The notes under the pieces: generated by a model
Told to the model about the DNA's origin: nothing
What the model saw: the letters and a program-made list of their open reading frames with translations, nothing else
Databases searched by the model: none
Origin: DATAMF01 sp964472565
GTDB lineage: Bacteria > Chloroflexota > Anaerolineae > Aggregatilineales > Aggregatilineaceae
Assembly: GCA_964472565.1 (NCBI GenBank)
Contig: CAYYNB010000015.1
Span: 1-61,629, forward strand
Length of the DNA: 61,629 nucleotides
Direction of reading: 5' to 3'
Position numbers and translations under genes: made by a program
Shown here: positions 9,426 to 19,400 of the stretch, piece by piece
How positions within the stretch are numbered: the first letter of the stretch is position 1
Layout: each line of letters opens with the position of its first letter

Positions 9426-9450
9426 AAATCCCCTCTTTGCGAGGGGATTT
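9426..9450. terminator. Bidirectional terminator between converging operons
   Basis: AAATCCCCTC-TTTGC-GAGGGGATTT forms a 10-bp stem with a 5-nt loop, followed on the plus strand by TTCTCTTTT. It sits in the 47-nt gap between the malG stop and the stop of the converging vWA gene. On the minus strand the hairpin is followed by a weaker T-rich stretch, so it can serve both transcripts. Confidence 0.85.
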
Positions 9451-9463
9451 TTCTCTTTTGGAG

Positions 9464-12442
9464 CTAAAAGAACATGCTGCCCCGGTCCTGGTTGAACAGA
9501 TCGTCGGGGTCTTTGCGAACTTCGTAAGACACATCACTTTCCGGCGGCCCACCGAAATAATCATCATACACCGCCGGCGCTTTCGACTTGCCGCCGGGTG
9601 CCAGTTGCAGCGGGAACGCTGATCCGGGCGACATCATCCGGCGGTTCAGCAGCATCTGTTTGCCGCTGCGCACCGTGACGATCACACGCCGTGATCGATG
9701 CATTTCTTCGTTCGAGCACTCAATATCAATCTGTGTTATTTTGGGCTGGCGCGGCAGTTGTCGTTTGCTGAGCCGGATTTTGTTGCTGTTATAATTGCCC
9801 AGGTTGATGTCCAGCAGGGTAGTCGAGTCCTGCCCATAATTTTCTACGCGCACAATCGTGAAGCGTCCCAGGCACACATGGTGACGGCGCACCATTTTGC
9901 CGCGCAGCACCATGCCAAGCGTGCCCACCACCAACACCCCGGCCACGCCTGCGCCGCCCCAGAAGGCATAAATCATCGGATTGCGCGTTACGGTGATCGT
10001 CGAAGTGACCACATTTTGATCGGGATCAATGATATACTGCCGTCCCGCCTCGCCCAGCAGTTGCCCCTGGATGCTCGCGTCAACCGTCCATTCGCCCGGC
10101 GCAAAATCATCCAGTGTCAGACGGTACCGTCCCGCTTGTTCTGAGTCGGGTGTGGCGTTTACCGTTTGGGTTTTGCCGTCGCCATCCGTCACGCTGACCG
10201 TGAGTACCGCCTGTGTAGGATCAATCGCCAGGGCATGAATGTCTAACAGTTGCCCATCTTTGGCGGAGCGCGTTTCCAGCACCACATCCAGTTTGGTGGG
10301 TGAGAACGGCGGAAAGCCGCCTGTAGCGCGGATCGATTTTTTTGCGCCTGGCTCAACCAGTGTCAGCGTTACTTTTTCACTTTCGCGTACCACAATCGGT
10401 GACGAGGGCATTTCCCACAGAATCACTTGCTGGGTTGCATCCGCCGCATCGGGCAGCGTCGCCCGCACAATAAGCCGGTACTGTCCCGGTGTGCTGTACC
10501 GCACATCACCCGCGTATAAACCATTTCCCTGATCGGTCAGCACAAACGGCAGTGTTGTTCCATCATCCGCGACCAGCATTGCCGTGACCCCCAGCCCTGG
10601 ACGTACCAACGGCTGCCCGCTGGCATCCAACGCCGTCACTTCAATTGTATCGATTTGCCCGTCAAACCGATCTCCGCTGGGCAGGGTGCTGCTGGTAAAC
10701 TGGAAATCGCCAATCGTGAAGGTGCCGACCTCCGGGTTTTTAAGCATCGGCGTTAGGGTTCCATCCGCGTTTTGCTGGTTGACCGTGACCCCAATCGCAT
10801 ATTCACCCGCTTCGAGCGGTGTGGCGCTGGTTTCGTATAACCCGCTTCCCAGGTCCGTCAGCGTGAGCGGTTGCTGGCTTCCATTGGGGAGTGTGAGATC
10901 GGCCTCGACCTGTAACACGATGCTGCTCGGCAGTGGATTGTTCAGTGTATCCGACACCCGGATTACAAATTCAGTCGTCTGTTGCAGCGCCCAATCGCTG
11001 CGATATTCGACGGTGGTTTGTACCTGGAAATCGCTCACCATCAGCGATCCCACGCGCTCATTCTGGTATACGGTCAGCGGTGCGCCGCTGGGGTTGGCGC
11101 TGGTGGCCTTGACCCCCACCACGTATTCGCCGCCCTGGTCAAACGTAATGCTGCCCTGATACGCGCCGCCGCCCATATCGGTGAGCGGGATCGTCTGTAT
11201 GCTTGCATCCGGCTTGGTGATGGTCGCTTCAACGGTCAGCGCGTAGGTGCTGCCATACGGCGCGCCGTAATCCGCCAGCGGTTTACCCGCTGTATCGGTC
11301 AGCCGCAGGGTAAACTGGGCGGTTTGCGATTTAACGAATTGTTCGGTGGGCAGTTCGGCCTGCGCCTGCACCGGGATCAGTTCGAGATACGGCGAAAGTT
11401 GATCGCCCGGCTGTCCAGCGGTGAACTGCCATGTTCCGGCAGCCGGTGCGCTGATCGTCCATTCCTCGGTGAGTTGATCCTGCCCCGTAATGCTGACCTG
11501 GGGTGCCGTACTGCTCAGGCTGGAACCATCCGGCTGCTGCATCTGGACCGTACCCGGCAGTGTGTCCGGTTTGATGAGCGTAATTTTGATGGTGCTGTGA
11601 TACGGTGACACTTCAACCGGCACCGCTGTGCCAGGGGTGAGCGCGGTGATTCCGGTGATGTCGATCAATTTTAACTGCACCAGCAGCGACCAGATTTGAT
11701 CGCCCATCTGCTGCGGTGTGGTGAGTTGGACCGCGTGCGCCGGGTCGCGCACCACTTCTTCCCACAAACTGCGATAAGTCGGCCACAGTATCCCGCGATC
11801 ATCCAACGCCATCACATACAGTTGGTAGTCGGGATCAGGGAAATAGCGCTGGGTCAGTTCCAGCACCTCGTCCATATGGTCAAATTTGGCTCCCGCATTG
11901 GTTGCGCAGTCAAATTCAGTCGGTACACACGGATCGCCGTCGGTGAGCAGCACCACCAGTCTTAAATGCGTGCTGCCATCGGCAGGCGGTGCCAGTTGGT
12001 CGAATGCGGTTTTGGCGTTTTCAAATGCTGCCGCGAAGTCCGTGTTTCCGAGGTCGTTCTCCGCCCCAAAATTCGCTAAAGAAAGCTGATCCAGTAGCGG
12101 GACAGCATCCCATGTATCGGGTGTTTCAGCGATTTTGGTCCAATCCAGCGCGGTCTGAATTTTGTCCGCATCGCCAAAATAGATCACGGACATCTGAACT
12201 TCAACCGGCGATGGTGTGCGCAGGCGATATTCACTCAGCCGGTTGAGCGCCAATTGCATGGCCTCAAACCGCCAGCCGTTTGGATCCGTCGGTTGTGTAT
12301 ACTTTCCACGCATGCTGCCGCTTTGATCGACCAAAAACAAAATATCGACGCCCGTCGGAGAAGTACTCTGCGCATTCGATGACAGTACGCCGGAGAGCAG
12401 CACAACCAGGGCTGCCAGCATCCACCAACGCCTCATTTTCAT
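9464..12442 (-). CDS. vWA-domain membrane protein with cytoplasmic beta domain
   Basis: A 992-residue protein; the start is the ATG at 12442, giving MKMRRWWML, 5 nt after the preceding stop with GAGG upstream. The frame opens earlier, but that stretch overlaps the neighbour and lacks a signal peptide. Order: signal peptide (1 to about 24), vWA domain (about 32-230) with MIDAS DQSGS at 39-43 and LLTDGDP, several Ig-like extracytoplasmic repeats (for example ITDMGGGAYQG-like and LTDLGSGLYET-like blocks), a membrane segment near 825-845, then about 140 cytoplasmic residues. That tail shares a pattern (VRVENYGQDS, LDINLGNYNSNKIRLSKRQLP) with the C-termini of the vWA proteins encoded at 31520 and 42333. 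Predicted role: metal-dependent adhesion or sensing outside, with a signalling or docking tail inside. It is the last gene of the locus. Confidence 0.85.
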   Translation of the reverse strand: MKMRRWWMLAALVVLLSGVLSSNAQSTSPTGVDILFLVDQSGSMRGKYTQPTDPNGWRFEAMQLALNRLSEYRLRTPSPVEVQMSVIYFGDADKIQTALDWTKIAETPDTWDAVPLLDQLSLANFGAENDLGNTDFAAAFENAKTAFDQLAPPADGSTHLRLVVLLTDGDPCVPTEFDCATNAGAKFDHMDEVLELTQRYFPDPDYQLYVMALDDRGILWPTYRSLWEEVVRDPAHAVQLTTPQQMGDQIWSLLVQLKLIDITGITALTPGTAVPVEVSPYHSTIKITLIKPDTLPGTVQMQQPDGSSLSSTAPQVSITGQDQLTEEWTISAPAAGTWQFTAGQPGDQLSPYLELIPVQAQAELPTEQFVKSQTAQFTLRLTDTAGKPLADYGAPYGSTYALTVEATITKPDASIQTIPLTDMGGGAYQGSITFDQGGEYVVGVKATSANPSGAPLTVYQNERVGSLMVSDFQVQTTVEYRSDWALQQTTEFVIRVSDTLNNPLPSSIVLQVEADLTLPNGSQQPLTLTDLGSGLYETSATPLEAGEYAIGVTVNQQNADGTLTPMLKNPEVGTFTIGDFQFTSSTLPSGDRFDGQIDTIEVTALDASGQPLVRPGLGVTAMLVADDGTTLPFVLTDQGNGLYAGDVRYSTPGQYRLIVRATLPDAADATQQVILWEMPSSPIVVRESEKVTLTLVEPGAKKSIRATGGFPPFSPTKLDVVLETRSAKDGQLLDIHALAIDPTQAVLTVSVTDGDGKTQTVNATPDSEQAGRYRLTLDDFAPGEWTVDASIQGQLLGEAGRQYIIDPDQNVVTSTITVTRNPMIYAFWGGAGVAGVLVVGTLGMVLRGKMVRRHHVCLGRFTIVRVENYGQDSTTLLDINLGNYNSNKIRLSKRQLPRQPKITQIDIECSNEEMHRSRRVIVTVRSGKQMLLNRRMMSPGSAFPLQLAPGGKSKAPAVYDDYFGGPPESDVSYEVRKDPDDLFNQDRGSMFF

Positions 12443-12447
12443 CTCTT

Positions 12448-14343
12448 TTATTCCTCGTCGTCGTCGTTCCGAACAGCCCGCCGCACCAGCCGCATTGCCT
12501 CTTCCAGAATCGCGCGATCTTCCTCGCTCAGTTTTTTCCACTGATTGTCACTCATATTGAGGCGAATTTCGCCGTCGGGCATGGCGGTAATGCTCACCCC
12601 GAAAACATCCGATACATACTGCACGGCATCATCTGCATCCTGCTGTTTTTTTGATGCCGAACGTGGCCCATGCCGCCGCATATCCACCGGGCCGTTTGTC
12701 TGTCGCCGGTGCGGTCCCGCTGATGGTTGCTGTGGTGAACTGGGTTCACCGCCTGTTCGTCTGCGCCGGATCGCATCGAATGGATCAACATCCGGTGGCG
12801 GTGCTGCTGGTCGGCTTCGTGGCGGGTTGTTCTCCGCTTCCTGCGGACGCTGTCGGCGGCGCGCACGATCTATCGGCAGATCATCATCGGGGCGTGACGC
12901 GCCAATCGTTGGGCGGCGGCGTGGCGTCGGCATATCGTCACTTGGCGGTGCGCCTTTCGCTGTCGTCAACCGCCGTCGCGGGGTTGTATCATCCACTTCC
13001 GGTTCTCTCGCTGTTGGATCAACTGGCGGCGGTGTTCGGCGCGAACGTTCATCTTCCCAGGCAGGCGCGCGGGTTGCAAATGTCGGTGGCGCTTGTTTGG
13101 CGGTCTCAGTTGCGGGTGGCAACTCAGCCGGTTCAACCGGTTCTGCCGTTCGATGTGGCGCTTCTTCGACGGGTTTGCTGTCAGCCAAAATATCATCCAG
13201 CGACCCCTCGCGGTTCAGCATCCGGTCCCCCGAACTTCGGCGGCGGCGACGTGGTATGAATGCTTCCTGGCTCTCACTGGAATCTTCCTCGCTCACCTGA
13301 GCCGCAAAGCTGCGGTGTTTAGGTGGCGTCGGCTGTGTTTTAGCGCCTGACGCCTCCTCGGTTGCGGACGAGTAGGTTTCCGCCGGAGGTGTCGCCGGTT
13401 GCTCGTCATCCCCGAACCGTGTGGATCGGGGTGCCTCTTGGGGCACAAATTCATCACCAGCTGGTGCATCCTCGACTTGTTCGGGCGTGGCGAAATCGAC
13501 AAAATAGCCGCCAGTTTCCGGCGTGCCAATGGCTGTTTTATCGGTATAAATGCCTTGCTCACCATCAAACGCAGGCTGCTCGCCGGTGGGCGGCTCCGCA
13601 TCCGTACCCATCGGATTATGCGGATCACTCAACCAGCCGCTGACCGCGAATTGTTGGGAATCAGCGTCCAGAATATCATGTGCGCCCGTTGCTGACCCAT
13701 CGATCAGCTCATGGGTATTCCGTTTCTCACCATGCCGCTCGCGCGGCGCTTCTTCACTGGTTACTGTATCGTCCGGCTCTCCGGTGGGTGTATCCCATAC
13801 CGCATCCGCTTCGGCTTCTGCCGGGCTGATCAGATCAAAATAGATCAGCAGTTCGACGGCTTTTTGGAGCGCGTTCTGTTCATCCTCATCCGGTTCGTGC
13901 TCAAATTCAGCGGCATATCCCAGCGTTTGATACGCTTCGTCACTATCGCCTGGTGGACGGTTATAGAGCGTTTTGGCAAACCAGCTTTGGCTCAGATGAT
14001 CGCGGAACATCTGCCACGCCGACTGGGAATCAGACTTCCAGAGCGCATACCAGCGCCGGGTCGCGTCGTTATAGGCCCCTTCTTTATCAGCTCCCGTGGC
14101 ATCCAGTAGCCCAATTTCCACATACAGTGCAAACGCGCCCGGAATAATTTTGGCGACCTGCCGGCGGCGGCGCTCTGGATCATCGCCCTCGATCTGGGGA
14201 TAATCCCGATCATCCACATATTCTTTGACATTCTGTTTATTCAGCGCCACTCCCATTTGGCCGCCCGCTGCTTCAGCGATTGAAGCGAGCATGAGCAGCG
14301 TTTGTTTAGGTGAGAGGTGCGGACTGGGCAGCGGCTTCGGCAT
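12448..14343 (-). CDS. Hypothetical disordered linker protein of the vWA/tubulin locus
   Basis: A 631-residue protein without signal peptide or membrane segment. The N-terminal part (about 1-180) is folded-looking and helical, with LSPKQTLLMLASIAEAAGG and YVEIGLLDATG. The centre (about 190-560) is rich in Pro, Glu, Arg, Thr and Ser, with repeated basic-proline patches such as RRRPT and RRQRPQ. The last 70 residues look ordered again (VQYVSDVFGVSITAMPDGEI, then DNQWKKLSEEDRAILEEAM). Two globular ends joined by a long disordered tether suggest a scaffold that could bridge cytoplasmic parts of the complex. I recognise no family. GGGGAAGAG lies upstream of ATG 14343, and the neighbouring gaps are 5 and 13 nt. 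Confidence 0.75.
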   Translation of the reverse strand: MPKPLPSPHLSPKQTLLMLASIAEAAGGQMGVALNKQNVKEYVDDRDYPQIEGDDPERRRRQVAKIIPGAFALYVEIGLLDATGADKEGAYNDATRRWYALWKSDSQSAWQMFRDHLSQSWFAKTLYNRPPGDSDEAYQTLGYAAEFEHEPDEDEQNALQKAVELLIYFDLISPAEAEADAVWDTPTGEPDDTVTSEEAPRERHGEKRNTHELIDGSATGAHDILDADSQQFAVSGWLSDPHNPMGTDAEPPTGEQPAFDGEQGIYTDKTAIGTPETGGYFVDFATPEQVEDAPAGDEFVPQEAPRSTRFGDDEQPATPPAETYSSATEEASGAKTQPTPPKHRSFAAQVSEEDSSESQEAFIPRRRRRSSGDRMLNREGSLDDILADSKPVEEAPHRTAEPVEPAELPPATETAKQAPPTFATRAPAWEDERSRRTPPPVDPTAREPEVDDTTPRRRLTTAKGAPPSDDMPTPRRRPTIGASRPDDDLPIDRARRRQRPQEAENNPPRSRPAAPPPDVDPFDAIRRRRTGGEPSSPQQPSAGPHRRQTNGPVDMRRHGPRSASKKQQDADDAVQYVSDVFGVSITAMPDGEIRLNMSDNQWKKLSEEDRAILEEAMRLVRRAVRNDDDEE

Positions 14344-14356
14344 ATGCTCTTCCCCT

Positions 14357-16420
14357 TTAGCGTCGTCGGCTGATGGCTATTATTATAATCCCAAGCAGCA
14401 GCAGCGCCGTGAGTGCCAATGGGATGATGATTGTGATCCGTTTGTAAATAGGCTGGCTCGGCAGCGGTTCGGTGTCCGGTGCCCGTCTTCCAGGCACCGC
14501 GCTGGCATCGACGGTATACCGGATCGTTGCTCCCAGCCATGTCCGGTCTTCCACTTCCAAACTGATTGGGAGTTCCCCGGATTTCGTTTCGGCGGAGGCG
14601 ATCACCAGCTGCGCATCAATTTTGACATCATTCGCGCTCAGGTCTTTGATCACCAGCGCATCGGCTCCCGCATCCGCTGCAATCTGCCCTTCGCCCACAA
14701 TCTGCCCGCCGCTCAACCCTTTATCCCACGCATCAAACGTATTTGTATCAAGCTGCACGCTGACGAAGCCCTTTCCTTCAGGGAAGCGATCCAGCGGCAC
14801 CGTGAGATCGGTAGTTTCATAGCTGCGGCTGGGCGGCGCTTCGATATGAATCGCCAGTTCGCCGCCTAACAAATCCGGCCCATAGGACGGAATATTCAGC
14901 GTCATGGGGATGACGTTCAATTGGGCGATGTTGTTATCACACGCCACGTCATTTTCCAGTAACTGGTTGTCATCTTCGGCGATCACCAGCGCGCGCAGGG
15001 TGACATGCGGATCGCTGGGTGTCCAGGTGAAGGGGCCAACCCACACACCGTCCTCGTCGGGCGGCAGTGCCGGATCATAGGCGGGCAGATCGACGCTGGC
15101 CCGTCCGATTTCGCGCCAGTTGGCCGGGAATACGACCTCAAACGGGTTGTCCGAGGTATATACCGCCAGCCGCGCCGCCTGAACCGGAGTCGACCCCCGG
15201 TTGCGCACGCGGACATAGACATAATTCTCCTGCCCGACCTGTGGAAACTCGAAGACGCGGGCCTCATCCGGTTGGCGGCGGACAATAATATCGGGACTCT
15301 CCCAGAAGGGCACGCGGCTGTTCATATCATTCGTGCAGCCCGCGCCGTTGTCGGCCTCATTGTCTTTAATATAGACATCACTGCACAGGCGCGCATAGTC
15401 GAGCGTTGCGGACAGCGTGCCGTATTCACTTTCGCCGCCGACCAGTTTAAACGACAGGTCGTGAATACCGTCGGGCAGCACCGCTTGCGGCACATAGTAG
15501 GGGCAAATCGTGATCTCAACTTCGACTTCGCCGCCCTCGCGTGGATATTCAAAGGAAGTAGGATCGAACTGCGCCCATCCGCTGGTATCGACCAACTGCG
15601 CATCCAGCAGCGGCGTCAGGTTGATCTCCTGCTCATGGATCACCTGCCCGACCAGTGAAATGATCGTCTGCGGAATCTCATCCGCGCTGCGCAGCGTTTC
15701 ATAGCTGCCGCCCGTCGCGCTCGCCAGTGGATTCAAAAATTCCCGCGAATCCGAAGACCCGGACGCATCAACCCCAAAAACAATGATTTCCTTGTTTTTG
15801 AGGATGCGTGTCACTTCGTTGCTTGCCAGGTCATCGTCGGTGCCCATCTGCTCATCGCGCCCCGGATCAGGATCGTGAGCGGTGGCATCGGTGAAGACGA
15901 TGATCACATGCGCGGCATCCGGTCGCCAGTCCAACTCGGTGAGTTCCGACAGCGCCCGCCAGCCCGACTCGGCGAAGTCGCCGCCATCTTGCAGGGTCGC
16001 CTGATTGATCTGATCGCGGAATGTGGGCAGATCGGTGGTGAAGGGTGCCACCAGCCGGAAGGGTTCGTCACCCGCGCTGCCATCGTACATCGGATAGTCG
16101 GCATAAATCGCCAGCGCAAAACGCAGATCAGGGTTCAAATCTCGCAAATCGGTAACAACTTGTTCCGCGCTGTTCTGGGCCGTATGCAGCACGCTTTCCA
16201 TGCTCCCCGTGACATCCAGCAGCAGCACGAGATCGACCCCGGCCATCGGCGGCGTAGGCAGCGGTGGCAGGGTGATTTTGATCCGCTGCGTATGGCAGTT
16301 ATCGCCGCACAGCTTAACCGAGAACGTGTCCGGCGTGAAGGTCGCCTGTGGATTCTCTTGCGCCGTCACCGACCCGGCGCATATCACGATGATCAGCAAA
16401 ACCAGTAAACGTATTTTCAT
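14357..16420 (-). CDS. vWA-domain protein with CARDB-like region
   Basis: A 687-residue protein. It has a signal peptide (1 to about 20), two early cysteines (CGDNC), a vWA domain (about 62-250) with MIDAS DVTGS at 69-73 and the segment VIIVFTDATAHDPDPGRDEQ, and later a CARDB/DUF11-like beta region containing VYVRVRNRGSTPVQAARLAV. One C-terminal membrane helix (about 662-684) is followed only by three arginines. It is therefore an extracellular, membrane-tethered vWA protein without the cytoplasmic tail found in the other three stand-alone vWA proteins here. It may act as the ligand or partner of the fusion proteins encoded just upstream. The gap to the preceding gene is 10 nt. Confidence 0.85.
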   Translation of the reverse strand: MKIRLLVLLIIVICAGSVTAQENPQATFTPDTFSVKLCGDNCHTQRIKITLPPLPTPPMAGVDLVLLLDVTGSMESVLHTAQNSAEQVVTDLRDLNPDLRFALAIYADYPMYDGSAGDEPFRLVAPFTTDLPTFRDQINQATLQDGGDFAESGWRALSELTELDWRPDAAHVIIVFTDATAHDPDPGRDEQMGTDDDLASNEVTRILKNKEIIVFGVDASGSSDSREFLNPLASATGGSYETLRSADEIPQTIISLVGQVIHEQEINLTPLLDAQLVDTSGWAQFDPTSFEYPREGGEVEVEITICPYYVPQAVLPDGIHDLSFKLVGGESEYGTLSATLDYARLCSDVYIKDNEADNGAGCTNDMNSRVPFWESPDIIVRRQPDEARVFEFPQVGQENYVYVRVRNRGSTPVQAARLAVYTSDNPFEVVFPANWREIGRASVDLPAYDPALPPDEDGVWVGPFTWTPSDPHVTLRALVIAEDDNQLLENDVACDNNIAQLNVIPMTLNIPSYGPDLLGGELAIHIEAPPSRSYETTDLTVPLDRFPEGKGFVSVQLDTNTFDAWDKGLSGGQIVGEGQIAADAGADALVIKDLSANDVKIDAQLVIASAETKSGELPISLEVEDRTWLGATIRYTVDASAVPGRRAPDTEPLPSQPIYKRITIIIPLALTALLLLGIIIIAISRRR

Positions 16421-16430
16421 AGCGTTATCC

Positions 16431-19400
16431 CTACCACATCGCCCGAATCAACAAGCGCGTAATGGCGATCAAGTCCTCAATGGCGTGGCGCGAAACATCG
16501 CCCAGGCTGGCATCCAGCCAATCTGCGCCCTCGTTGCCTTCCCATTCTTCCCAGGCATCCATATGCTGGTCATCCCGGTCATACCGCTGCCGGATCGCGC
16601 GGGCGGTTGTTTCGTCAATCTGGCGCATAAAGACAAACATGCCTTGAATCAGCCGTACCCCGCGTGGCGACTGTCTCGCCGGATCGTGCGGAACCAGGGT
16701 TAACTGCCATTCCGGGGCGTTGAACACTGCGCCGCGCTCCAGCACGAGTTCCTGTCCGCTTGCCGCTGCCAGCAGATACACTTCCGCTTTGACTCGGTTT
16801 GCCAGCAGTGTCACCGCCAGCGGCGAGAACAGGCGCGGCTGCTGTCGGAGGTCCGCTAACCGCCGCTCGAACAACAGCGCAGTGGCTTCCGCCTCGAAAA
16901 TCGCTGTACGTACTGCCGTTGTGGGGTTAAATGTCTTGCTGCCGCGCAGCCCGGTTTCCTGCATATACTGCTCGTAATCCTGCACCACGCTGGGCACCGC
17001 GTCAACCGGCACTGTATCCCACACCTGCGCCAGTGTTAGCGTAAACGGATCAGTCGTCCGCAGCAGGACCAGATCATCCGGCTTGTGCAGACGGCTTCGC
17101 AGTGCCTGGTCCATCTTTTCGATGTCCGGCATCTTTTGGCTGGCCGAGAGAATCAGCCCTGGAATCGCGCTGCGGGCCACATCTTCGCGCACATTCAACG
17201 CGGGACCGGATTCTTGCATCAGTTCAACCATTGTTCGTTCGACGTTATCAGGATGCAGCACATTGTTGCGCAGAATGCTGGACAGACTCATCTGGTTGCG
17301 AATGTCCTGCGCCGCGAACTGTCCCAGTGTCAGCAGTGCTTGTTTGAAGTCCGTGAAGTCACCGGGGTTAAAGATGACATCCGCCCCGCCGGGCATATGC
17401 AGCGCCAGCACCGGATATTCTCCCTCAATTCGCCAATACATCTGTCCCAGCGCCTGATTTAAATGCTGGATCACCGGCTCATAAAAAACTTCACTGAGCG
17501 GATGATCTTTGGCGTCCGTCCAGATATAGCGGCGTGTGACCAGTTTGGACAGGTCTTCCTGGTTCTTTTTGATTTGTGCGCCTTGCCGGTCCAGGTCCCG
17601 GTAGAGCGACACGCCGGGCGCATAACCGAGCGCATCCGCGATCTGGCGCAGATTGCCACGAAGGGCATGCGTGTAACTCGCTACCCACCCGATCAGATTC
17701 GCGGCAGCGGGTTCGATTCCGTTGTCCTGTGCCGCCTGGAACGCCATCTGTGCCCAGTTTCCCAGCACACCCCCGCGCCCATTCGATCCCACGAGTTGGA
17801 CTAAAAATTCATCCACCAGCGCAATTTTAGCGCCGCGCAGGACCGCAAATTGGGGCACGCTGCCATCGATTGGCGACTGCCCGTTCAGCAGCAGCGTGAT
17901 CGTTCCGGCGAGCCACAGCCGCCAACCTTCTTGCACATCCGCTTCTACCGGAACGCGCCCCACCTGCTTATACACGGTGTCATAGTCGTTATTGACCAGG
18001 GCCGCTATCAGTGTCCGCCATTCAGGATCAAGTCGGGGTGAACCCAGCCGTTCCGTGACAAACGCGCGCGTGATGTCTTGCGCCGTCTCATCATTTTTGA
18101 TAAATCGCTCCAACACATAGCGCGAATCCAATGCTGGACGATCCGTGCTGGTTCCCATCAAAAAGTGCTGGAGCACCTGCCGCGCATAGCGCAGCGTGAT
18201 CTCTTCCAGCAGGTCCGCGAACGGCAGTCGATACTGCCGGATACCCAGGCTGCTGACCATCATCCGCCCGCGATAACGTTGTTGTTCGCGGGTCGCGCCC
18301 AGCCGTTCGTCACGCCGCGCCGCGAGATCGCCAATTTTGGCCGCTTTATCCAGCCACAGCGCGATACTGTCCGCGATAGCCGGGAAAGTACCATATTCCG
18401 GCTCGACGCTGTTCAGCCGAGCGGGACGCCCCTCGCCGTCATAGAGATAGAGTTCATCAAACAGCAGTTTATCAACCTGCCCATCATGCGGAGTCGGTTG
18501 GTCAGCGCGTTTGGCATACGACATCGGGAACGGTTGGTTCCCGGCCAGTTGGAACCGCTCCAGTTCGCGCAATGCGGCGGCGGTATTCACCTGATCCCGG
18601 AACTGGGCGCTTTGGCCTCGCACCCGATCCGTCACCAGGTGCCCGACAATTCGCACCCCGTTGAGGCCGAGCGCCGGTTCCAGCCGCCGCAGCAGATACG
18701 CCATATCCAGAAATTCACCCGACCCTATGTCATCGCTGGTATCCGTGACCAGGATCACGGTCAGGCGGCGATCCGTGACGGCGCGCTGTGCCAGTTCAAC
18801 CAGCCGGTCCCAGAGTTGCACCCCGGTATCGTTGGCGATACCGCGCAAGTTCCCGATCAGCGCCATCCGTCCCAGCGCCCGCCGTCCCTGTAACCCGTTG
18901 CGCGGGTCTTGGGCGGCTTGCCCCAATGCCGTCAGATACGCACTGTTGATCCAGCCGCGCAGCGCATCATCCTGATCGGCGTCACGGGCCAGTGTTTGTA
19001 GGTTATCGCGCCATTCGATCAATTCGCTGGCGTCGAGTTCGCATCCACCAAAGGCAAAACCACTGGGCGCGCCTTCTTGCGAAATCTGCGCATAATCTCC
19101 CGCCGCCACACACAGCAGCGGCACATTCTCTGGCAGTGTTCCTAACCCCGCATCCCACAGCGTTTTCTTGAGATGCGTCAGCGTCCAGCGCCCCGCCAAT
19201 CCCAGCCCTACGATCAGGGCCGACTGGGGTTCCCACAGCACATTCAGACCATCCCAGGGCGGCAGATCGAGCGGGCGCGCTTCGCTACGTGCCTGCTGCA
19301 CCGGGCGCTCAATGACCACTTCCTCTTCCATCTTTTTTGAGCATCCCAGTTTGATCAGGATCAGCCAGGGGATGATCGGCAGCAGCCAGGGCAGCATGCC

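Noticed and set aside
12443..12541. A 33-residue N-terminal extension for the first vWA gene
   Set aside because: It overlaps the end of the preceding gene, is Arg/Gly-rich and would hide the signal peptide that begins at 12442.
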